Shown here: piece after piece, positions 58,783-64,000 of the stretch | How the letters are laid out: each line of letters starts with the position of its first letter | Position numbering within the stretch: position 1 is the first letter of the stretch | Assembly: GCA_009774245.1 (NCBI GenBank) | Contig: VSNM01000012.1 | Coordinates: 39,324 to 103,323, forward strand | Direction of reading: 5' to 3' | Origin: Lachnospiraceae bacterium | GTDB taxonomy: Bacteria; Bacillota; Clostridia; Lachnospirales; Lachnospiraceae | Length of the DNA: 64,000 nt | Program-made: the position numbers and the translations under genes | The notes under the pieces: generated by a model | Told to the model about the DNA's origin: nothing | Database searches by the model: none | Seen by the model: the letters and a program-made list of their open reading frames with translations, nothing else

Positions 58783-59865
58783 CTAATACGAAGTGATGAT
58801 CTCGTAGTCCTTTGTTATAAACAGCGCTTCAACATTTTCGAGACTTCGGATATATTCGAGTCCTTTTTCCAGCCCGAGCAGGTAGCAGTAAGTGCTGAGC
58901 GCATCGCCTTCCATGGAGGAGTCCGAGAGAATCGTGACACCGAGCAGGTCATTCTGAACAGGATGACCTGTTGCCGCGTCAAAGATGTGATGATAGATCA
59001 TTCTGTCTTTTTCTGTTTGTCCTGTCATGAAATAGCGTTCATAACAGCCGGAGGAAACGACAGAGATGTCATTTTCCTGAATCGTGGTGATGACTTCGTT
59101 AGCAGCGCCAAATGGTTTCTGGATACCAACATTGAAATCTGAGCCATCCGGTTTGGAACCGATGAGCAGAACATTGCCGCCCAGACTGATGATGCCGTTC
59201 TCGATACCTTCCGACAAAAGGTAGGATTTGAGGCAGTCTGCGATATAACCCTTGGCGATAAAACCAAGGTCAATGGTGCTCTGTGCGTCTTTTAAGGTAA
59301 CAAAATAGTTTTTCTCATCGGAGAGCGTATCTGTGTATTCAATCTCATTTCCGAAGGTATCTGTGAGGAGGACATTCTGATAATTGACATGTTCTAAAAG
59401 TCCTGCAAGTGTCTGGTCGGAAGGAATGTAATATTCGTAATCCGCAAGCGCACCAGCCTGTTTCATTTGTCCAGAGATGTCCCATTCCTCGATTATGGGG
59501 CGGAGTGTGAGGTCAAGCATACCCTGACTCTGGTCACAGTAATACAGAGCGGACTGAATCAGGGAGGCTGTGTCGTAGGAGACAGCTGTTCTGTTTCCGC
59601 CTGCATGATTGATATTCCACACTTCGGAGCCTTCCAGCGTCGTGCTGAAGAGAGACTCGTATTTCTCACAGAGCGCAAGACAGTGGTCAAGCGCATCGCT
59701 TTTTTGACCGTCATAGATCGTGATGGTAATGACCGTATCAAAAGCAAAGCCGGTACGCGATACCGGCGTTTGGGAGCGGTTTTGGGAGCAGCCGGTCAGG
59801 ACAGCGGCGATCAGGAGACTAAAACCGGTTAATAAAAGCTGAGTCGGTTCAAAGATATTTTTCAT
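58783..59865 (-). CDS. apbE: FAD:protein FMN transferase lipoprotein
   Basis: A 360-residue lipoprotein: signal peptide with lipobox VLTGC (Cys26), then FDTVITITIYDG, STTLEGSEVWNIN, IDLGFIAKGYIAD (family DLGGIAKGYA.D), GIISLGGNVLLIG and YHHIFDAATGHP plus SSMEGDALST near the end, all typical for ApbE. It attaches FMN to Thr of target flavoproteins such as RnfG or NqrC outside the membrane. None of these lies in the window. It converges on the flippase gene with nine bases between. Confidence 0.95.
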   Translation of the reverse strand: MKNIFEPTQLLLTGFSLLIAAVLTGCSQNRSQTPVSRTGFAFDTVITITIYDGQKSDALDHCLALCEKYESLFSTTLEGSEVWNINHAGGNRTAVSYDTASLIQSALYYCDQSQGMLDLTLRPIIEEWDISGQMKQAGALADYEYYIPSDQTLAGLLEHVNYQNVLLTDTFGNEIEYTDTLSDEKNYFVTLKDAQSTIDLGFIAKGYIADCLKSYLLSEGIENGIISLGGNVLLIGSKPDGSDFNVGIQKPFGAANEVITTIQENDISVVSSGCYERYFMTGQTEKDRMIYHHIFDAATGHPVQNDLLGVTILSDSSMEGDALSTYCYLLGLEKGLEYIRSLENVEALFITKDYEIITSY

Positions 59866-59998
59866 AGGATAAGCTTACCTCGCAATTGTTGTATTATAGA
59901 TTATTTTATCATTTTTGCAGAGAAATGTACATGATAAAAGTTTTTGTGTGCGAAATTGGCACATGAATAAAAAATTAGGATAAATATTCAGAAAATAA

Positions 59999-60027
59999 TT
60001 GAAATTGTGAGTGAGATGCTATATAAT
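59999..60027 (+). promoter_or_regulatory. Promoter of the GH25-like gene
   Basis: TTGAAA at 59999-60004, 17-base spacer, TATAAT at 60022-60027. A 125-base leader follows before ATG 60152; it contains an imperfect hairpin around CAATCATTGAGATGG but no recognised riboswitch. The gap 59866-60151 otherwise holds only the apbE upstream region. Confidence 0.75.
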
Positions 60028-60151
60028 AGTTACGTAAATCCATTATGTAAATCTCAACGACTTGTATGGAATCAATCATTGAGATGGCAAATCAGGCAAG
60101 AGTGAGGATGTTCAGCATTATTTTGCGGATAGAAACGGGGGATTATGTGAT

Positions 60152-61468
60152 ATGAAGCTGCATGATGATTATTATGAGGAGGAACATGGCTCCGGTTCCA
60201 AGATCATGTATGTGTATATGGCGCTGATTATGTCAACGGTTATCCTTGGGGTGACGGCGCTTGTATTTTGGGCAAATCAGTCGCAGTCCAAATCGGACGG
60301 AAGCGGCTACGCCGCTGCAGTTGCACAGAGGGAGGCACAGGCAGCAGAGGCGGACAAAAAGATGGAGGCAAACGCTTCTGAGAGCGTCATTGCGGAGAGC
60401 AAGCTGACATCAGACGATCTCGATATATGGACACTGCCGGATACAGGAAGGGAGAAAAATTCTTCCGGTTCAGGAAAAAATAACGGGACAGTGACGAATC
60501 AGACGACAGGCGAAACGGTTATTGACGGTTCATCTAATGAGTCCGGCAGCACTGACAAATCCCAGACCGCAGATGAACTGGCAAACGGAAAAACCTCGGT
60601 CTATGACATGACAAACAAGGAAGATGTCAATGCGGACAAGAAGAGTGAGAGCGACGCGGACAAGACAGATACAAAAGAAGAGGACGACGATCAAAAAGAA
60701 GAGGATAAGGAAGAAGTGACGCGCATTCAGGTAAAACATGCAGACGGCACGAAGGAATGGGTTGATATCAATGAGGACATTCCGCGCAATAAATATGATT
60801 TATCAAAACTCACTTATCAGAAACCGCTCATGAATTACTATGAGGACGGAAAGCTTGTGTCCAAATGCGGTGTCGATATCTCGGCGAATCAGGGTGATGT
60901 TGATTTTAGCAAATTAAAGAGCGCGGGCTGTGATTTTGTCATGCTGAAGGTTGGAGCCAGGGGCTACAGCAGTGGAAATATTGTCTCGGATAAAAATTTT
61001 GAGGACAATCTCAAAGCAGCGAAAAAGGCGGGACTTGACATTGGTGTCTATTTCTGTTCGCAGGCCGTCAGCAAATCGGAGGCGAGGGAAGAGGCTGATG
61101 AAGTGCTCGATGCCATATCTGGTTACAGTGTGAAATATCCCGTGGTATTTGTCATGGAAAATGTCGATGAGGATATGGCGCGGATTGAGGCGCTTGACAT
61201 GACGGACCGGACACAGGTTGCCAAAGCGTTTATGGACAGAGTGGAGGATGCAGGCTATCAGCCCATGATTTATGGTGACAAGGAGTGGCTTCTGACCATG
61301 GTGGACATGGAGGATCTGCAGGATTATGATGTGTGGTTCGCACAGGACAGTGATGAGCCGGAGTACCCGTATGAGTTTGGTATGTGGCAGTACGATTCCG
61401 ATGCCAGTATCAAGGGAATCACTGGCGACGCCACGATGATTATGAGTTTTAAGGATTATGCAAAATAA
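60152..61468 (+). CDS. Membrane-anchored GH25 (lysozyme-like) protein
   Basis: A 438-residue protein. Residues 20-44 are a membrane helix; residues 45-215 are a low-complexity Ser/Asp/Lys/Glu linker; from about 238 comes the GH25 barrel: CGVDISANQGDVDFSKLKSAG, DFVMLKVGARGY, DIGVYFCSQA, and MWQYDSDASIKG near the end. The catalytic acid pair that reads DxE in family members (after a YPV strand) reads YPVVFVMEN here, so one Asp is Val. It may be weakly active, or bind glycan only. Promoter at 59999. Confidence 0.85.
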   Translation: MKLHDDYYEEEHGSGSKIMYVYMALIMSTVILGVTALVFWANQSQSKSDGSGYAAAVAQREAQAAEADKKMEANASESVIAESKLTSDDLDIWTLPDTGREKNSSGSGKNNGTVTNQTTGETVIDGSSNESGSTDKSQTADELANGKTSVYDMTNKEDVNADKKSESDADKTDTKEEDDDQKEEDKEEVTRIQVKHADGTKEWVDINEDIPRNKYDLSKLTYQKPLMNYYEDGKLVSKCGVDISANQGDVDFSKLKSAGCDFVMLKVGARGYSSGNIVSDKNFEDNLKAAKKAGLDIGVYFCSQAVSKSEAREEADEVLDAISGYSVKYPVVFVMENVDEDMARIEALDMTDRTQVAKAFMDRVEDAGYQPMIYGDKEWLLTMVDMEDLQDYDVWFAQDSDEPEYPYEFGMWQYDSDASIKGITGDATMIMSFKDYAK

Positions 61469-61509
61469 AATCGGGTAGGGGAAAAATTTTCCCCTATTCG
61501 GTTTTATTT
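61463..61509. terminator. Bidirectional terminator between GH25-like and AP2-like genes
   Basis: TCGGGTAGGGGAAAA (61471-61485) pairs with TTTTCCCCTATTCGG (61487-61501), flanked by AAATAAAA and TTTTATTT. Both genes end within it. Confidence 0.92.
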
Positions 61510-62306
61510 ACAGGCTCGTGATCTGGTGTTTTGTAATTCAGGATTTTCTCTGATATTTTCAGACGGGAATAAATATCTGCGTATGTCGACGGAGACAGTC
61601 CTTCGATATAATTGGGAGTGTAGTTCCTGTTGATGCCTCTTTTTTTGAGGATATCGATTGCCTTGTTATAGGCGATCGCGGCATCAATCTCGCTGTGATA
61701 GTGTCCGATGACATAGTATCCGGGGACGTTGATGCGTGCCCGGTATCGCTGTTTTCCCTTGTAGGTGACTTCGGAAACGCCCTGGTAGCGGTTGATAATC
61801 GCAAGATTCTCATGGCGGAAATCGGTGTCATCATCATTTAGAAAGAGATAGTCTTTTCCTGCGACGGCAAAGCTGCGGATACCGTATCGGTTCAGGATAT
61901 TCACCTGCATGCCGTAATCGGCGACAAAGAGATGCTCACCGCGCTTCATGATCTTGCGTGAGGAATAATAAAACAGGTCATCAATGTCAAATTTCAGCAC
62001 ATCCACAGGCGACAGATAGTAGTAGAAAAATTTGGGGCGGGCATAGATGGGCGTGCCAAAATAGATGCCGTTATCGCGGAAATTGATGAGGATCACCCAT
62101 TTTTCAAAAGGGAGAGGGGAGGTGTCCTGATACTGGTTGATGTTCAATTTGTCATGGTTCAGGAGTCTGTCAGCTTCGCGGTATGCGGCGTTTGCGTCGG
62201 ACATGGCGTCAAAACTGCCCAGACTGATATGTTTTCTTCTATATGTAATGGAAGCGCGGTAATACACCGTGCCATCTTTTTTTCTGGCAGTGAACACACC
62301 CTTCAT
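61494..62306 (-). CDS. AP2/HNH-like DNA-binding protein
   Basis: A 270-residue protein with two AP2-like modules: YYRASITYRRKHISLGSFD..DANAAYREAD near the start and YRARINVPGYYVIGHYHSEI..AAIAYNKAID at about 200-230. Between them is a beta-rich domain with HENLAIINRYQGV, the phrase preceding AP2 domains in HNH homing nucleases. No HNH catalytic motif is seen. The start at 62306 has AGGGAG nine bases upstream and avoids overlap with the upstream Uma2 gene. Function unknown. Confidence 0.75.
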   Translation of the reverse strand: MKGVFTARKKDGTVYYRASITYRRKHISLGSFDAMSDANAAYREADRLLNHDKLNINQYQDTSPLPFEKWVILINFRDNGIYFGTPIYARPKFFYYYLSPVDVLKFDIDDLFYYSSRKIMKRGEHLFVADYGMQVNILNRYGIRSFAVAGKDYLFLNDDDTDFRHENLAIINRYQGVSEVTYKGKQRYRARINVPGYYVIGHYHSEIDAAIAYNKAIDILKKRGINRNYTPNYIEGLSPSTYADIYSRLKISEKILNYKTPDHEPVNKTE

Positions 62307-62328
62307 CGTTAAGATCTCCCTGGCTGCA

Positions 62329-62904
62329 TCAGAACAGTCCGTAAAAAATTTCATCCAATAGAATGGAAAAATCGTCGTACAGTGATACAGGTACGATATC
62401 CTTGCAGCATTCTTTTTCCCTGTCAATCATGTTGTCATTTGGAAGGCGGTATATTTCGTCCAGGTAGTATTTTCCATCGGAGAGCAGATAGACTTCGATG
62501 GAGCGCAGTTCCGTATCGACGATCCAGTATTCGCGCACGCCGAAATTTTCGTACAAAGTTTTTTTGTAACTCCTGTCGCTTTTTGCCGTGCCAGGAGACA
62601 GCACTTCGACGACCAAATCGGGTGCACCATGGATTCCGTCTTTTTGGACAATATCTTTATTGCAGACGATCATGACATCGGGAATTACGCGGTCGTTCTC
62701 TGTGACGAAGACATCAACACCATAATTAAAAATCTCACAGGACTTTCCCTTTAAATAGTTGTAGAATGCACTAAATATCCGGGATGCCACGCGGTTGTGA
62801 TTTACGGACGGACTTGACATCATAACGATTTCTCCATTATGCAGTTCTTCTCTGGATTCTTCCTGATACGCAAGATTTCCATTCATAAATTCGTATTCCT
62901 CCAT
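62329..62904 (-). CDS. Uma2-family (DUF820) PD-(D/E)XK nuclease-like protein
   Basis: A 191-residue protein. SSPSVNHNRVASRIFSAF, the IPDVMIVC strand, APDLVVEVLSPGTAKSD and a K-x3-Y segment form the Uma2/DUF820 core with the D-ExV-like active site. Widely distributed, sometimes near mobile elements; function unproven. AT-rich; upstream of the AP2-like gene with 22 bases between, so possibly cotranscribed. Confidence 0.9.
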   Translation of the reverse strand: MEEYEFMNGNLAYQEESREELHNGEIVMMSSPSVNHNRVASRIFSAFYNYLKGKSCEIFNYGVDVFVTENDRVIPDVMIVCNKDIVQKDGIHGAPDLVVEVLSPGTAKSDRSYKKTLYENFGVREYWIVDTELRSIEVYLLSDGKYYLDEIYRLPNDNMIDREKECCKDIVPVSLYDDFSILLDEIFYGLF

Positions 62905-62980
62905 GCTCTGTGAATTGATTTGGTTTTGTCTGATAAAAATATTTTATGTGCATACCAGTCGTTTGTCAAGTTTTCTCAAA

Positions 62981-63760
62981 CTACTCATTTGTCCATTTTT
63001 TTTCGAAATTATCCGCCCAATGCTCTGCCTTTTCTTCAAAGTCTTCCGCCCATTCGTTTATCTTGGCGTCGAGCAGTTCCTCCAGTTCCGCGATTCCTGC
63101 GGAGTCGGTATCATCGTACATATTTCCGGAAAAAGCATTGATCAGCTCGGGTGTCAGATGGATTTTCCACTGTCCGTTTTCCTGATATGCCAGGGCAGTG
63201 ACACTGGTGGTACAGATATCGTTGTCGCCCAATTCGTCAATAATGGAAATCAGGGAATCTCTCGCACTGCCAAGGTTGGACATGCTTTTGGCAAACTGTG
63301 TGATGCCTGGGCTTTGCAGCATGTCATCAAGGATTTGGGCAGTATAGGTTTCAATCACCTGCGACATATCGATGTTGGTGATTGACATATCGATCTCTGC
63401 GCTGTCAGTATTCTCGCGCACATCCGTGATTTCCCATGTCAGATTTTCCATCATTTTCTGATCCAGTTTGTAGGCGGACTGATACCGGCTGCCGTTTTTG
63501 GAATGAGGCTGTAGCAGTTCGTTGAAAGTGCGGTACTCATGCTCCATTGGTACACCGATCCAGTTGTGGTAGGTCTGGACATAGTTGTCGGTGTAACTGT
63601 TCAGTGTTTCCATATCCAGATCACGGATACTCTCCATGACGCACTCCACGGTTTCCAGAGGTGTGGACGGGGCGGGCTTAGAATCCTCCCTTTTCCCGCA
63701 CCCGCTAATTAACAGGGCGCTTGTCAGCAGCAGGGTGATTATCTTGGTTGTCGTTGTCAT
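62981..63760 (-). CDS. Lipoprotein of unknown function
   Basis: A 259-residue lipoprotein: signal peptide with LLISGC lipobox (Cys near residue 21), then a mainly helical domain (TVECVMESIRDLDMETLNSYTDNY, IDMSITNIDMSQVIETY) that fits a DUF5105-like or NTF2-like fold. C-terminal 40 residues are rich in Glu, Asp, Trp and Lys. AAGGAG eight bases before ATG supports the start at 63760. No neighbour indicates a role. Confidence 0.75.
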   Translation of the reverse strand: MTTTTKIITLLLTSALLISGCGKREDSKPAPSTPLETVECVMESIRDLDMETLNSYTDNYVQTYHNWIGVPMEHEYRTFNELLQPHSKNGSRYQSAYKLDQKMMENLTWEITDVRENTDSAEIDMSITNIDMSQVIETYTAQILDDMLQSPGITQFAKSMSNLGSARDSLISIIDELGDNDICTTSVTALAYQENGQWKIHLTPELINAFSGNMYDDTDSAGIAELEELLDAKINEWAEDFEEKAEHWADNFEKKWTNE

Positions 63761-63809
63761 TTGGTTGTTCTCCTTTCGTATTTGAAGTTGTTGTGTGTAG
63801 TACAATCAC

Positions 63810-63838
63810 ATTATATGTTCGGGATATATACAAGACAA
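63810..63838 (-). promoter_or_regulatory. Promoter of the lipoprotein gene
   Basis: On the minus strand TTGTCT (63838-63833), 17-base spacer, TATAAT (63815-63810), about 50 bases before the start. Confidence 0.65.
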
Positions 63839-63893
63839 CTGCTTCGGCAGAAATCGGCGCCTGGACTGCAAAAAACGACACTGATTGTTTTGA

Positions 63894-63922
63894 TTGAAAA
63901 GAAAGATTGGCAATGATATAAT
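63894..63922 (+). promoter_or_regulatory. Promoter reading out of the window
   Basis: TTGAAA at 63894-63899, 17-base spacer, TATAAT at 63917-63922. The 78 bases downstream contain no start with a ribosome binding site, so its gene lies beyond base 64000. Confidence 0.6.
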
Positions 63923-64000
63923 GTGAAGGTAGTGTCAAGTAATCTATGAAAAACTGAACCAAAAAACTAGGCTCAATTGAACCTTGAAAATTGCAGATAC

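Overview
The window reads as a chromosomal segment of a gut-type Lachnospiraceae (Clostridia, Bacillota). The evidence is the gene order dgt-dnaG-rpoD-trmK-Nif3, a single-domain PurF with propeptide, PyrB plus PyrI, GGAGG-type ribosome binding sites, class I promoters with 16-17 bp spacers, and the clostridial DUF5716/DUF5717-like genes. The genus cannot be fixed from sequence alone.

Layout. 1-11170: the distal part of a contractile injection system (eCIS, phage-tail-like) operon: two tube-domain proteins, a gp27-like hub, a separate gp5-like spike, gp25, two large baseplate J/Pvc11-like proteins, a tail protein I homologue, a Pvc16/DUF4255 cap and one unrecognised protein. Sheath, inner tube, AAA ATPase and tape measure are not in the window and would lie to the left. 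11127-12521: a convergent membrane-anchored nucleoside hydrolase-like protein. 12736-20591: an operon with an RPE-family epimerase, a 1216-residue helical protein, an Hsp70/actin-like ATPase, a TPR protein and a coiled-coil membrane protein, possibly an undescribed chaperone-like machine. 20668-25974: purC-purF-purB and purA. 26142-28907: an ATPase with a nuclease-like C-terminus and a MATE exporter. 28935-29811: a type III toxin-antitoxin locus (promoter, three 36-nt repeats, terminator, ToxN-like toxin) whose toxin 3' end is interrupted by a small transposable element. 30020-32040: a probable queuine/preQ1 salvage operon. 32256-35862: KptA, tRNA-Leu, small genes, two acetyltransferases, a lipoprotein. 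35940-43744: the macromolecular synthesis cluster, a nucleoside kinase and RNase P RNA. 43826-50133: cell wall, secreted and metal-chaperone genes. 50164-51794: pyrBI with a PyrL-type attenuator leader. 51851-58774: a remnant gene, an XRE regulator and an AT-richer polysaccharide module (three glycosyltransferases, a Wzy-like polymerase frameshifted at a G7 tract, a Wzx flippase). 58783-63760: ApbE, a GH25-like protein, an AP2-like protein, a Uma2 nuclease and a lipoprotein.

Most notable: the complete type III TA locus with its disrupted toxin end; two 155-156 bp palindromic MITE-like elements with 3-bp target duplications, one of which rewrites the end of the eCIS gp25 gene; the Hsp70-like multi-gene operon beside the eCIS; the pyrBI leader peptide and attenuator; and the homopolymeric G7 frameshift in the polysaccharide polymerase. 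All calls rest on reading the sequence and remembered family features; no database search was run.
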